A stretch of 64,000 nucleotides of DNA, taken from assembly GCA_000733415.1 (NCBI GenBank), contig KL662191.1:4619423-4683422 (forward strand), given 5' to 3'. A program made the position numbers and the translations under genes. The notes below the pieces were generated by a model. That model did no database searches. It saw only the letters and a list, made by a program, of their open reading frames with translations, and had not been told where the DNA came from. Position 1 is the stretch's first letter. The number at the start of each line of letters is the position of its first letter. This document shows positions 50,035-58,948 of the stretch, in pieces. Source of the DNA: [Leptolyngbya] sp. JSC-1 (lineage in GTDB: Bacteria > Cyanobacteriota > Cyanobacteriia > Elainellales > Elainellaceae).

Positions 50035-51288
50035 TCACCCGATAGTCCTCACTACCCGACCTTGAATCGTTCGGCCCAGCCAGGGAGTATTGCTAGAACG
50101 CGACTTGAGCGTCTGTGGACTGACTTGCCAAGCTCGCTGCGGATCAAACAGCACCAATTCGGCTCTTGATCCTGGCTGGATCGGCGCGAGCGGCTGCTGT
50201 AAACACTGGGCTGGCTGACTGCTGAGCCACCGCCACAACTCCAGGGCCGACCATTCTCCGGTTGCTACAAATCCTTGCCATAACAGAGCCAGCGCCAGCT
50301 CTAAACCAATTGCACCGGCAGGCGACTCTGAGAAAGCCACGGTTTTTTCTTCATAGGTATAGGGGCTGTGGTCGATGGCAATGGCATCTAGCACCCCATC
50401 CTTGAGACCCTGGATTAAGGCCGTCCGGTCTGCTGGATTTCCTAACGGCGGCTCTAGATGCAGGCTGGGGTCGTAGGAGCGAACTGCCTGAATGTCCAAC
50501 AGTAGATGCATCCAGGTGGTGCTAGCAGTAATCGGCAATCCGCGCGCTTTAGCGGCGGCTATTAATTCCACGGCCCGCGCCGTCGATACCCGCATCAGGT
50601 GCACTGGCGTGCCAATCATCCCCACACATTCCAGCAACGCTGCCAACGGAGCAGTTTCTGCCATCACTGGGATGCCTGGTAGTCCCAGTCGCATCGACTC
50701 TCGGCCTTCTCGCACCACGCCATTCCCTGCCAGCGCCCGGTCGCAGCACCACAGGGCAATCGGTTTGCCCAATGCCTGCCCATATTCCAGGATCCGCCGG
50801 ATCAGCGCCCAATTTTGCAGCGGTTGTCCATCGGTAAAGCCGACAATATCAGTCGCAGCCAATTCTCCCAGCTCAACCATCTGGTCGCCCTTTGCCCCAA
50901 GGGTCAACGCGCCCCAACAGCGTACCTGAGCCATCTTATTACTAAGTTGAGCACGCACCCACTCCACCGCTGCCGGATTGTCGATTGCCGGTTGGGTGTC
51001 GGGGAGTAGATTAAGCCGCGTGAAGCCGCCTGCTGTGGCTGCTTGCAGCAGCGAATCCAGGGTTTCTCGATCTTCAAACCCCGGCTCACCGGAATGGCTA
51101 TAGAGATCGACAAGGCCGTGACCCAGTATCAAGCCTGTGCAGTCCTGAATTTTGGTGTCGGCTGAGGGTTGATGAATCGCGGACTCAATGGCGACAATTC
51201 CGCTAGCCTCAATCAAGACATCAGCAACCCGGTCGGTATGGGTTAGAGGATCGAGCAGTCGAACTTGTCGCAGCAATTCACGAGTCAT
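50035..51288 (-). CDS. Dihydroorotase-like amidohydrolase lacking key active-site residues
   Basis: This 417-residue protein is of the dihydroorotase (PyrC)/cyclic amidohydrolase family in overall length and order. The usual DxHVHxR metal and substrate motif near residue 60 is DLYSHSGEPG here: the first metal His is Tyr and the substrate Arg is Gly. The later TxHHL-type motif is replaced by TWMHLLLD, while LGAKGD (possible carbamyl-Lys) and IAIDHSPYTYEE are partly kept. It is therefore unlikely to be a standard dihydroorotase; it may be a pseudoenzyme or act with the aspartate transcarbamoylase as in some bacterial PyrC' proteins, or be a paralogue with a changed reaction. Its ATG shares one base with the TGA of the upstream phosphatase gene, so the two are translationally coupled. 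Confidence 0.82.
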   Translation of the reverse strand: MTRELLRQVRLLDPLTHTDRVADVLIEASGIVAIESAIHQPSADTKIQDCTGLILGHGLVDLYSHSGEPGFEDRETLDSLLQAATAGGFTRLNLLPDTQPAIDNPAAVEWVRAQLSNKMAQVRCWGALTLGAKGDQMVELGELAATDIVGFTDGQPLQNWALIRRILEYGQALGKPIALWCCDRALAGNGVVREGRESMRLGLPGIPVMAETAPLAALLECVGMIGTPVHLMRVSTARAVELIAAAKARGLPITASTTWMHLLLDIQAVRSYDPSLHLEPPLGNPADRTALIQGLKDGVLDAIAIDHSPYTYEEKTVAFSESPAGAIGLELALALLWQGFVATGEWSALELWRWLSSQPAQCLQQPLAPIQPGSRAELVLFDPQRAWQVSPQTLKSRSSNTPWLGRTIQGRVVRTIG

Positions 51289-52652
51289 CAGAGCGCACCT
51301 GCCGCCGTTTTATCCAGCACACCGCCACCCAGGTGACTAGTAATGTTCATCGCCTGAATCGCAGGTTTGGCGTTGATGCCATGGGGATAGTCAATCACCG
51401 TGACTGCGCCATTGCCCTGCTTAAAGGTCCAGAAATGCTCCGGTCCCTGACCAACGAGAGCACAGAGGAGAGCTTTATTGACAGCATCGTGAGCCACCAC
51501 CAGCGTGGTTACCGGACGATCGCTGGTCTGCTCAGGCGTGGTTGCCACAATTTGCTGCCAAGCTTCGATGGCTCGCTGCCATACCTGCTGTAGATTTTCG
51601 CCTTCAGGCATCTGCACCGTTTCGGGTGCCCGCTGCCACTGTTGCAACTCTCCTGGATAGGCAGCTTCAATTTCCGCTTCTAGCTTGCCTTCCCAGAGGC
51701 CATGGCTAATTTCACACAGCAAGGAGTTTAGCTCCAGCTCTACACCCGGATGGCGTTGCAAAATGATTTCGGCTGTTTCTTTGGGGCGCAGCATCGGGCT
51801 GCTCACGGCTCGGTCAATTGGGATAGCAGCCAAAAATTCAGCGGCTTCACGCGCCTGCACCCGACCCTGATCGTTCAGCGGCACATCGATTTGACCTTGA
51901 AAGCGTTTGTCACGGTTCCAGTCGGTTTCACCGTGGCGCACCAGCAAAAAGCGGGGACCTCGCTCACCTTTACGCCGTTTAGGTAAGGGTTGACCCAGAT
52001 GAGCCGTCAGGTTCAGGGATTCCATCTGCACCGGATCGCCCAGGCCGCCCGCAAAATTTAGCACCGAGATGCCGCAGTTGGATTGATTAAACGATTGGTA
52101 ATGCTCTGGTCCCAAACCAATCGCCGTGTTCACCAAACTGCGATTAATACCGCTATGGGCCACAATCAAGATCGTTTCGTTCTGATGCTTGGGTAACACC
52201 GCCTGCCAAAACCGCCGCGCCTGTTCATAGAGAGCCGGAACCGGATAAAACTCCTGCACGCCTTCGGGGGTTTCCATCTCCATCTTCAGTTCGTGCGGAG
52301 CTTCCAACCAGCAGCGGTAGCCCTCTGGAAACTGTTCTGCTACTTCATCAAAGCCGAGTCCTTCCCACTCCAGCAGGTTAATTTCCTTCAAATCGTCCGA
52401 AAGATATAGGGCTGGCGGCTGGTGACCATTGGTATTGAGACTGGATAAAATCAGCTCTGCGGTTTCTTTAGCCCGCTGTAACGGACTGCTATAGGCAGCG
52501 GCAAAGCGAAGATCCTGCAATGCGGCTCCTACCTGCTGGGCACCCATGCGACCCGCTTCGGTCAAGGTAGACAAATCACAATGACCTTGGACTCTCCGTT
52601 CTACGTTGAACGTACTTTCTCCATGTCGAACCAGAATGACGCGAGTAACCAG
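51288..52652 (-). CDS. Two-domain histidine phosphatase (phosphoglycerate-mutase family), probable CTG start
   Basis: This is a tandem histidine-phosphatase protein of about 454 residues. The second domain has RFLLVRHGETDWN (RHG catalytic His). The first domain has the equivalent ILVRHGESTFN, but it lies upstream of the first ATG/GTG/TTG codon in frame. An in-frame TAA lies nine codons further up, and no ATG, GTG or TTG falls between it and the motif. The best start is CTG at 52650-52652 (reading LVTRVILVRHG), with a perfect GGAGG 8 bases upstream. A later TTG at 52574 would delete the first catalytic motif. The family includes phosphoglycerate mutases and phosphatases; metal-independent phosphoserine phosphatase is one proposed activity in cyanobacteria. 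It is coupled to the dihydroorotase-like gene downstream (TGATG overlap). Confidence 0.85.
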   Translation of the reverse strand: MVTRVILVRHGESTFNVERRVQGHCDLSTLTEAGRMGAQQVGAALQDLRFAAAYSSPLQRAKETAELILSSLNTNGHQPPALYLSDDLKEINLLEWEGLGFDEVAEQFPEGYRCWLEAPHELKMEMETPEGVQEFYPVPALYEQARRFWQAVLPKHQNETILIVAHSGINRSLVNTAIGLGPEHYQSFNQSNCGISVLNFAGGLGDPVQMESLNLTAHLGQPLPKRRKGERGPRFLLVRHGETDWNRDKRFQGQIDVPLNDQGRVQAREAAEFLAAIPIDRAVSSPMLRPKETAEIILQRHPGVELELNSLLCEISHGLWEGKLEAEIEAAYPGELQQWQRAPETVQMPEGENLQQVWQRAIEAWQQIVATTPEQTSDRPVTTLVVAHDAVNKALLCALVGQGPEHFWTFKQGNGAVTVIDYPHGINAKPAIQAMNITSHLGGGVLDKTAAGAL

Positions 52653-52839
52653 GGTTCCGTCCTCCGTTGAAGCTAAACATTAGAGCTAAAAAATCAACAA
52701 AATTTTACCTCTTTTGGGATAGGAACGGGGGAGATAGGAGAGAAGGCTCAAGACAGCTTCATGCTTCTGTCCGGTAGATGCGAAACGATTGATGCGAAAC
52801 TATACAAGGAGCGCAGTCCATAACATCTAGGGAAATGGG

Positions 52840-54432
52840 ATGACCGTATCACTGAAACGCCTATTCTTGGTCGCCATTACGCTGTTAGTCATTCCCCTGC
52901 TGGGGTTATCGCTTTGGAGCAGCTTAACCGAACCACAAATCACTGACCGGCTCCAGCTTTACCAAACTGACTTATTGCTGCATGTTAATGAGTTGCAGGT
53001 TGATGACCCTCAGGATGCGAACCTGCTGGCCGCTCGCAAGGCCGTTCTGGGTAACGATCCGCTCAAAACTGCGCTAGAGCAATACCAAGACGTGCGCCAG
53101 TCGGCTGCCACCAATTTGCAAAAGTTTCAACAGCAGCTTCCTGCACCTGCGGCTTCCGACGACCCAATTGCCGCACCCACGGCTCCCATTCCCTCCACTC
53201 AGGATAAACTTCAGAACAGCCAAACCCTGACCAACATTCAAAAACAGTCCGACCTGCTCCAGCAGTTGGACCTGCGGATTGGACTGCTACAGGCAGACCA
53301 GGATAATATTCAGCCAGCCCTCGCCACTTGGGCTAAGTTGACTCAATCCGGCAATCCCCCTAGTCAATCTGCTCAACTGGCGAAGGTGCTGACCGGTCTC
53401 TGGAGCGAACCGCCCCAAATTTTCCCAAACGCCGAAGAGTTATTGCAAAAACAGCTAGAAGGATGGTTTCGCTACAAAGCCCTATCCCGACTGTATCAAC
53501 TCCAGCAGCGTACCGAAGCCCTGAATACGCTGGAGGATCAGGAGCAGCAGGTCGCCCAACAAACCCTGGTAAAACTCGCCTTGGTGAGCACGGTACCGGC
53601 TTTGGGAGCGGTTATTGGCGTGGCCTTGATTGTTTGGCTGAGTATCCGCTGGCTGTTAGGAACCGGGCAACCCCGCGAAACCACCGGCAGTCTGGCGTGG
53701 CAAGTGCCGTGGGATTGGGAAGCGATTGCCTGGGTGCTGATCGTCGGGTTCTTCTTTGCTGGACAAATTGCCATTCCGGGCCTGTTGGGAATCGGCAGCC
53801 GCATTCTGAGCCAGGTGGGGATCAGTGCCTCTTTAGCCGCTGTGGGTGGACGAGCGAAGGCTTTCTACACGCTCACGTATTATTTGCTCATGGCTGGCAC
53901 CGGGCTGTTTGTGCTGTATCGTGCGGTCAAGCCTTTTTCTCCTTTACCCAATGACTGGTTTCGCCTCACGGGTAAACGGAACTGGTTTCTCTGGGGGCTG
54001 GGCGGCTATTTTGTGGCGCTGCCGCTGATGTTTGCAGTGTCGTTGGTGAACCAACAGTTTTGGCAGGGGCAGGGAGGCAGCAATCCACTGCTACAAATTG
54101 TTTTAGAAGAAGGCGATCCGGTAGCGCTGCTAATTTTCTTTTTCACAGCTGCTGTGGCCGCTCCAATTTTTGAAGAAACCCTGTTTCGGGGTTTTTTGCT
54201 GCCGTCATTGACCCGGTATTTACCGGTCTGGGGAGCGATTGGCGTCAGTAGTCTGATTTTTGCGACAGCCCACCTCAGCCTCTCAGAAGTACTGCCGCTG
54301 ACTACATTGGGCATTGTACTGGGCACAGTCTACACCCGCTCGCGGGGGCTGCTAGCGTCCATGCTGCTGCATAGCCTTTGGAACAGCGTCACAATGATTG
54401 GTCTGTTCATTTTGGGCAGCGGCGTTGAGTAG
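52840..54432 (+). CDS. CPBP-family intramembrane metalloprotease with long N-terminal domain
   Basis: This is a 530-residue membrane protein. A first helix (about 4-24) is followed by a large soluble, Gln-rich, probably coiled-coil domain (about 30-245), which is unusual. Then come several helices with the CPBP (CAAX/bacteriocin-processing) motifs: EETLFRG (about 445), FATAHLSL (about 478) and HSLWNSVTM (about 515), giving the paired Glu, Glu/Arg, His and His/Asn of the glutamate protease site. Substrates are unknown. A start at 52840 is supported by GGAAATGGG upstream. Confidence 0.88.
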   Translation: MTVSLKRLFLVAITLLVIPLLGLSLWSSLTEPQITDRLQLYQTDLLLHVNELQVDDPQDANLLAARKAVLGNDPLKTALEQYQDVRQSAATNLQKFQQQLPAPAASDDPIAAPTAPIPSTQDKLQNSQTLTNIQKQSDLLQQLDLRIGLLQADQDNIQPALATWAKLTQSGNPPSQSAQLAKVLTGLWSEPPQIFPNAEELLQKQLEGWFRYKALSRLYQLQQRTEALNTLEDQEQQVAQQTLVKLALVSTVPALGAVIGVALIVWLSIRWLLGTGQPRETTGSLAWQVPWDWEAIAWVLIVGFFFAGQIAIPGLLGIGSRILSQVGISASLAAVGGRAKAFYTLTYYLLMAGTGLFVLYRAVKPFSPLPNDWFRLTGKRNWFLWGLGGYFVALPLMFAVSLVNQQFWQGQGGSNPLLQIVLEEGDPVALLIFFFTAAVAAPIFEETLFRGFLLPSLTRYLPVWGAIGVSSLIFATAHLSLSEVLPLTTLGIVLGTVYTRSRGLLASMLLHSLWNSVTMIGLFILGSGVE

Positions 54433-54452
54433 AAAATTCGGCTGAGGCGGCA

Positions 54453-55823
54453 CTAACTGCGCAAAGCGTTTGCTTGAACCACCGCCACGGCTCGTCTGCG
54501 GAAAGGTAATTTGGTTTCTCGTGGCTGCGGCTGCGGTTCCTTTGGCTGCACAGCTGCCTGCATCGCTAACAACTGCGGCACGGTGACAAACCGATAGCCC
54601 TGCTGCTGCAAGGCGGTAATTAACTGCGGTAAGGCTTGTACCGTAGGCGATTGGTTCGCTGACCCTCGATCATGCAGCAAAATGATTCGGCCAGAGCGGG
54701 TGTTTCGCAGCACATTATCCAGCAACAGCGGCGCAGCCACCAGTGCATCCTGCGAATCAATCGACCAAAGCGTGACGGCGTACTGCTTCTCTTGGGCATA
54801 GGATACCAGTTCGTTATCAAGGCGTCCATCGGCTGGGCGAAATAGGCCCGTCTTGGTTCCTGTGATCTCGTGAATTAATTTTGCAGTTCGGTCAATCTCC
54901 GCCTTCGGGTCAGCCGCTTTACCGTTCTCGAGGGTGCGGTTCCAGCCCCGATTACCAATCGCATGACCTTCCTCGACCATTCGCCGCGCCAGTTCCGGCT
55001 GAGACTTCAAATTAACGCCAGCAACAAAGAACGTGGCTGGAATGTTGTACTCCTTGAGAGTATCCAGAATCTGCGCGGTGGTTCCCGCCTGCGGCCCGTC
55101 ATCAAAGGTGAGGGCAATTACCTTTTCCGTCTCTGGCAAATCGACGTGGGAGACCACCTGGCCGCGAAATCGCTCCGGTACAACAAAATTGGTGTATCCC
55201 GGCGGAGAGGGTAGCCGGAGGATTGGCTCAGAACGAGGCGGATTGGCAGCAGCAATCGCGTTACTGGCACTTCCTGCTAGCATAGGTGCATCTTTAGGGG
55301 CTTCTTGAGACCATAACCGTCCCATTTCTCCATAAAACAAGCGATAGCCGATAAAAAAGCCTGCCAAGGTAATGCTGCTCATGAATAGCGAGCGAAAGGT
55401 TCTGAACTTAAGCTGATTCATTGCCTGCTGGTGCCGCAGAGTCACTTGCTTAGTCCGCCGCAGTCGCGCCGTTGCCGGAGAATTGATTTGCACCGAAACC
55501 TGCCACAATATTCTGGAATCACCCGCCACGCGCGCCACAATCCGAACCCCGGAAATTACTTCAGAGTTGAGCGTCCACAAGCGGTAGCAAATGAATCGTA
55601 CCAGGCGGTCGCGCAATCGCAAACAAGCCTCCCGCTGACGCGGCGTGCGGAAATCAACCAAGATTCTCAAAAATCGATCGGTGGCAGGCAACACCTGCAC
55701 ATCCACACCTTGTGGGCTAAGAAAACTGTTCATCCAGTAGGTTAGGGCGCGACAATTGCCCGCCTGAGCTAACTCAAGTAGGGAAGGGTGACGGGTAGAT
55801 CCTGACGTAGTTGCGTGAGCCAT
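54453..55823 (-). CDS. NodB-homology polysaccharide deacetylase-like protein with lost metal histidines
   Basis: This is a ~456-residue membrane-anchored protein. Residues about 10-120 form a domain (ALTYWMNSFLSPQGVDVQVLPATDRFLRILVDFRTPRQREACLRLRDRLVRFICYRLWTLNSEVISGVRIVAR) that I recall in front of other cyanobacterial envelope proteins. A transmembrane helix follows (LFMSSITLAGFFIGYRLFYG, about 145-165). Then comes a NodB deacetylase domain: motif 1 ALTFDDGP is intact, motif 3 is RPADG and motif 5 LLHD is intact. Motif 2, normally H-S/T-x-x-H, reads NRGWNR here, so both zinc-binding histidines are arginine. It is probably not a standard metal deacetylase. The start is ATG at 55821-55823 (MAHATTSG) with AAGGA upstream; a further in-frame start at 55892 is less likely. 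Confidence 0.82.
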   Translation of the reverse strand: MAHATTSGSTRHPSLLELAQAGNCRALTYWMNSFLSPQGVDVQVLPATDRFLRILVDFRTPRQREACLRLRDRLVRFICYRLWTLNSEVISGVRIVARVAGDSRILWQVSVQINSPATARLRRTKQVTLRHQQAMNQLKFRTFRSLFMSSITLAGFFIGYRLFYGEMGRLWSQEAPKDAPMLAGSASNAIAAANPPRSEPILRLPSPPGYTNFVVPERFRGQVVSHVDLPETEKVIALTFDDGPQAGTTAQILDTLKEYNIPATFFVAGVNLKSQPELARRMVEEGHAIGNRGWNRTLENGKAADPKAEIDRTAKLIHEITGTKTGLFRPADGRLDNELVSYAQEKQYAVTLWSIDSQDALVAAPLLLDNVLRNTRSGRIILLHDRGSANQSPTVQALPQLITALQQQGYRFVTVPQLLAMQAAVQPKEPQPQPRETKLPFRRRAVAVVQANALRS

Positions 55824-56640
55824 GCTGTCCTTAAAACCAAATGCAAAGAGTTCAACCGAACCATGAACCAACGAAAAATTTGATGATCGCAAATTCTACT
55901 CATAATCCTCAAAAAGATCTCCAAATCTAGAGTGCAACAAGCAAAAAAATGTTAAAAACATCCTATAAATAGCGCCTACTGAATTTTGAAGTGGAGGCTA
56001 AAAATATCGCTAGAACGGTGCTCAAAGGACTGCAAGACAAAGCTCACAGCTCTGCATAACTGGTGAGGGAGTGTAGTTAGAAAGCACTGGGATGAAACAT
56101 TTCTGTCACGTTTCTTTATTAACCTGTTCATCAATCGTCACCAGGTTGTACCAGTTCTGAATTTTGAGTTTTGGTGGCCTAGCCTGTGCGTTTGGCGATA
56201 GCCTGCCGTTAGGCATAGCACATAGTTTTAAGTTACGGAACCTGCACAATCTAGTCTGTTGAGCTTGGTGATCTGTAGCTCAATCAAAGGGAAATGGTAT
56301 TACTGGCCTAGCTTCCGGCTCTTATTTCCTGGCAATGCCACGAAGTTACAGCCCAGATAGTGGCACACAGGGTCTAGTCACAGATTGTGATCAACGGCCA
56401 TAACCGAGACAAGAGCTGGTAGAGAAGTCTCTTACACTCTATTCCTCACCTGACCCACGTTCTCACTCATCAAGTTTTTTCCAAGTCACAGACTCGATCA
56501 ACGAACAAAGTCACCCGTAGCTGAGTCTCAACTTACTGTCCTGTTACTGTCCTGTAGCCAGAAAAAACTGTCCTACAACCAGAAAAATCAGGAGTATCTC
56601 TACTGGCGGTTGCAAACGGTGTGTTAAAGGAGTGGTGCAT
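55824..56640. other. Long gene-free region upstream of the SLH-domain gene
   Basis: This 817-bp stretch has no supported gene. It holds a TCACA-GAT-TGTGA inverted repeat (56378-56390), a fragment of the heptamer family (TTTTGAGTTTTGGTG near 56161), and repeated CTGTCCTG and AACCAGAAAAA units at 56533-56588. No ncRNA fold is evident by eye, but a length of 0.8 kb is unusual here, so an unannotated small RNA or long 5' leader is possible. Confidence 0.45.
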
Positions 56641-57285
56641 ATGAAGAAAGAGCGGTTTCTCAGTGCTCTATCTTTGACCCTGTTGCTTACCAGTCTCAGT
56701 GCTGTAGCTCAGGTTCAACAATCGGTTGATCCGATTGCAGAGGTCACTGCTGCCGGCTGGATGAGTGCGTATCCAGATGGCAAATTTCATGGAGATGTGG
56801 TTTTAAGCCGCGCCGAACTGGCTAGCATTTTGGTCAAGGCGTTTCAACTCAATCGACGTCAAGCGCTAGCTGAGCCAATTCAGCTCCAGGATGTGCCAAA
56901 AACCCATTGGGCTTATAACGACATCCAGACTGTTCTGCGCAATGGCATCATGGCTGGCTATCGGGAAGGCCGCTTTTTCCCGGAGCAGCGGGTTACGCGA
57001 GCAGAAGCGTTTTCCATCATTGCTCAGGCCCACGGCGTCTTTCAGTTTCCTGAAGACACTGTCAGCCAAATTTTATCGGCCTATCCCGACGCGGCTGAAA
57101 TTCCCGTTTGGGCCAGAAAATCAATGGCAACGGCGCTTTATGAAGGGTTTGTCAACCTCCAGGCCGACCAGCAAATTGCACCTCTTGCTCCAATGACACG
57201 GCAGGATGTTGCCCACGCACTTAGTGTATACTTACGACGGCAACAGGCCCCAGCTGATTTGCCCTGGCCCGCCAGTCCTCTCTGA
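56641..57285 (+). CDS. S-layer homology (SLH) domain protein
   Basis: This is a 214-residue exported protein. A signal peptide (about 1-23, MKKERFLSALSLTLLLTSLSAVAQ) is followed by SLH-type repeats: the first around SAYPDGKFHGDVVLSRAELASILVKAF, the second DVPKTHWAYNDIQTVLRNGIMAGYREGRFFPEQRVTRAEAFSIIAQA, and a shorter third (YPDAAEIPVWARKSMATALYEGFV... MTRQDVAHAL). SLH repeats bind pyruvylated cell-wall polymers or peptidoglycan and in cyanobacteria tie the outer membrane to the wall. There is no C-terminal porin barrel, so it is not an SLH-porin. The ATG at 56641 has AGGAG 8 bases upstream; the ORF-extending GTG at 56632 overlaps this site. Confidence 0.87.
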   Translation: MKKERFLSALSLTLLLTSLSAVAQVQQSVDPIAEVTAAGWMSAYPDGKFHGDVVLSRAELASILVKAFQLNRRQALAEPIQLQDVPKTHWAYNDIQTVLRNGIMAGYREGRFFPEQRVTRAEAFSIIAQAHGVFQFPEDTVSQILSAYPDAAEIPVWARKSMATALYEGFVNLQADQQIAPLAPMTRQDVAHALSVYLRRQQAPADLPWPASPL

Positions 57286-57458
57286 ACTCTGAGGCCACAA
57301 CTCATCAGCCCAGATTTCATCGAACTTTAGCGAAATTTCAGCAGGATTTGCCCTTCCCTTAACCTACAACAGCGATCCCCTGCCTATGCTAGAGGCAACC
57401 CAGCTACCCAAAGTGCGGCCTTTCGGTCGTTCCGTCTGAAAAGTTAGAAGGTGAAATC

Positions 57459-57764
57459 ATGTCCACCTTGTTCGTATTCCGTTCACTGCTTTCCCAAACC
57501 TCTCCCTCCAACCCGTTACAACCCATTCGTCGCTGGATTGATAGCTTAGAAGTCCGCAATGTCAAGACCGCCCGCTGGATCGCTAAATTGATCCCGGCCC
57601 AATGCCCCTTCGAGCGAGATGTTAAACTCCTCGGTCGTACAATTGCTCATATTCCCCCTCTGTGCAAGCTCAATCCCCTCTATGAACAGTTTGTAACGCT
57701 ACGATTTAGAGCACTCTGCTACCTAGCAGATGAATGCGGGGAAGATATCCGTTCCTACTGTTAG
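57459..57764 (+). CDS. Mo-dependent nitrogenase C-terminal domain protein
   Basis: This is a 101-residue protein consisting of the domain called Mo-dependent nitrogenase C-terminal (PF06967-like): NPLQPIRRWIDSLEVRNVKTARWIAKLIPAQCPFERDVKLLGRTIAHIPPLCKLNPLYEQFVTLRFRALCYLADECGEDI. Stand-alone copies are common in cyanobacteria and do not by themselves mean nitrogen fixation. The cysteines at about 49, 69, 88, 94 and 101 could bind a metal but this is not established. No nif gene is in this window. Confidence 0.83.
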   Translation: MSTLFVFRSLLSQTSPSNPLQPIRRWIDSLEVRNVKTARWIAKLIPAQCPFERDVKLLGRTIAHIPPLCKLNPLYEQFVTLRFRALCYLADECGEDIRSYC

Positions 57765-57957
57765 TCCTATTAGTCCTGTTAGTCAACTCGTCAACCTCCT
57801 GGTAGTCAGTCTATTCATTGCCATTCCTTCCATCAAAAAGAGTGGCGATCCGACTTCTAGAACCGTTAAGTTAGGGATGGCAACTGTCTACGCTACCTCT
57901 GTAATCGTGAGTGTAGCTACTGAGAGTTCGCCTCCCTTCGTTTTAGCTGGACAATTG

Positions 57958-58689
57958 ATGAATTTGTTTGTGAAACTCCGCTTTGTCTTGGTTAGTCTGC
58001 CGCTGCTGCTAGCAGGCTGTAATGGGCCTCAGCCATCCACGGTCGCCGAATCCCCTACACCGGCCCCAACCACTAGCCCCAGCCCCGCTCCAGCCACACC
58101 TCAAAGTCAGCCAGACCAATCCCCCGCTACTGTCGCCAGTGAGACTGAAGATCGGCTGATCTCTCCCAGAGGAATTGGCGCAGCACAATTAGGGATGACT
58201 CTAGGCGAACTGAAGCAAAAACTGGGAACTGAAGCCGAATTTACGGTGGAGTCGCCATTTATTGTGGACTTTGACGCAATTGCCGTGCGTCAGGCTGGCG
58301 AAGTGCAGTTTTATATTCTTTACCTAGCAGGTCAGTCGTTTACCGACCAAGATGTCATTCAGGGCATTTTGACCGACAATGCCAAATTTCGCACTGCCGA
58401 AGATGTCGGGCCTGGCACTTTGATTGCCGATGCGGAAGAAACCTACGGTAACGTCACACTGTCCTACAACACAGACAACGAATCGCGGGAATATGCTCGC
58501 TTTGCCAATCAACCGGCTGGCAATCTGTCCTTCAGTACCGGCAACGGCAACGCTTCCTTAGCTGGGATCTATGCTTCGCCCACCAGTGACTACAATGAAA
58601 CAGAGCAATTCAAGCCCGATGCTGCAATTCAATCCATTCTGGTGGTGTGCCTAACAGAAGACTGTGTTCAAACTTCCCCTAGCAGTTAA
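57958..58689 (+). CDS. Putative lipoprotein, Thr/Pro-rich N-terminus
   Basis: This is a 243-residue lipoprotein candidate. The lipobox LLAGC gives a Cys near residue 20 after a short hydrophobic core (MNLFVKLRFVLVSLPLLLAGC). A Pro/Thr/Ser/Ala-rich linker follows (about 22-65), then a soluble domain (about 70-240: RLISPRGIGAAQLGMTLGELKQKLG, GEVQFYILYLAGQSFTDQDVIQGILTDNAKFRTAEDVGPGTLIADAEETYGNVTLSYN). I do not recognise a named family for the soluble domain. The frame stays open upstream to 57730 only as overlap with the previous gene; the ATG at 57958 directly precedes the signal peptide. Confidence 0.75.
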   Translation: MNLFVKLRFVLVSLPLLLAGCNGPQPSTVAESPTPAPTTSPSPAPATPQSQPDQSPATVASETEDRLISPRGIGAAQLGMTLGELKQKLGTEAEFTVESPFIVDFDAIAVRQAGEVQFYILYLAGQSFTDQDVIQGILTDNAKFRTAEDVGPGTLIADAEETYGNVTLSYNTDNESREYARFANQPAGNLSFSTGNGNASLAGIYASPTSDYNETEQFKPDAAIQSILVVCLTEDCVQTSPSS

Positions 58690-58712
58690 CGAAAGAGTTA
58701 GCTCTGCAGATT

Positions 58713-58919
58713 ATGTCTCAGTTTTTAACTTCATTAATTCTAGCTATCTGGATTAGTGCGATCGCCTTGATCGCAATCCAGAACGCCACTCCCATTTCTC
58801 TCCAATTTTTGAACGTCCAATCGGTTGAAATTCCGCTGGGGCTAATTCTAGCTTTCAGTACCTCGCTCGGTCTGATTGGGTCAGCCTTGGCGATTGGCAT
58901 TTGGCGCTCTGGAAGCTAG
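58713..58919 (+). CDS. LapA-like (DUF1049) small membrane protein
   Basis: This is a 68-residue protein with two transmembrane helices (LTSLILAIWISAIALIAIQNA and IPLGLILAFSTSLGLIGSALAIGIW) joined by the loop TPISLQFLNVQSVE, the DUF1049/LapA pattern in which an N-A-x-P-V/I turn links the helices. In Proteobacteria LapA acts with LapB in LPS synthesis control; in cyanobacteria the role is unknown. It starts 24 bp after the lipoprotein gene, so they may be co-transcribed. Confidence 0.82.
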   Translation: MSQFLTSLILAIWISAIALIAIQNATPISLQFLNVQSVEIPLGLILAFSTSLGLIGSALAIGIWRSGS

Positions 58920-58948
58920 CTCATTGACTACAGATTCCCACTGCTTGA

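Noticed and set aside
57459..57764. Evidence for nitrogen fixation from the Mo-nitrogenase C-terminal domain protein
   Set aside because: The stand-alone domain occurs in many cyanobacteria, and no nif gene is present in this window.
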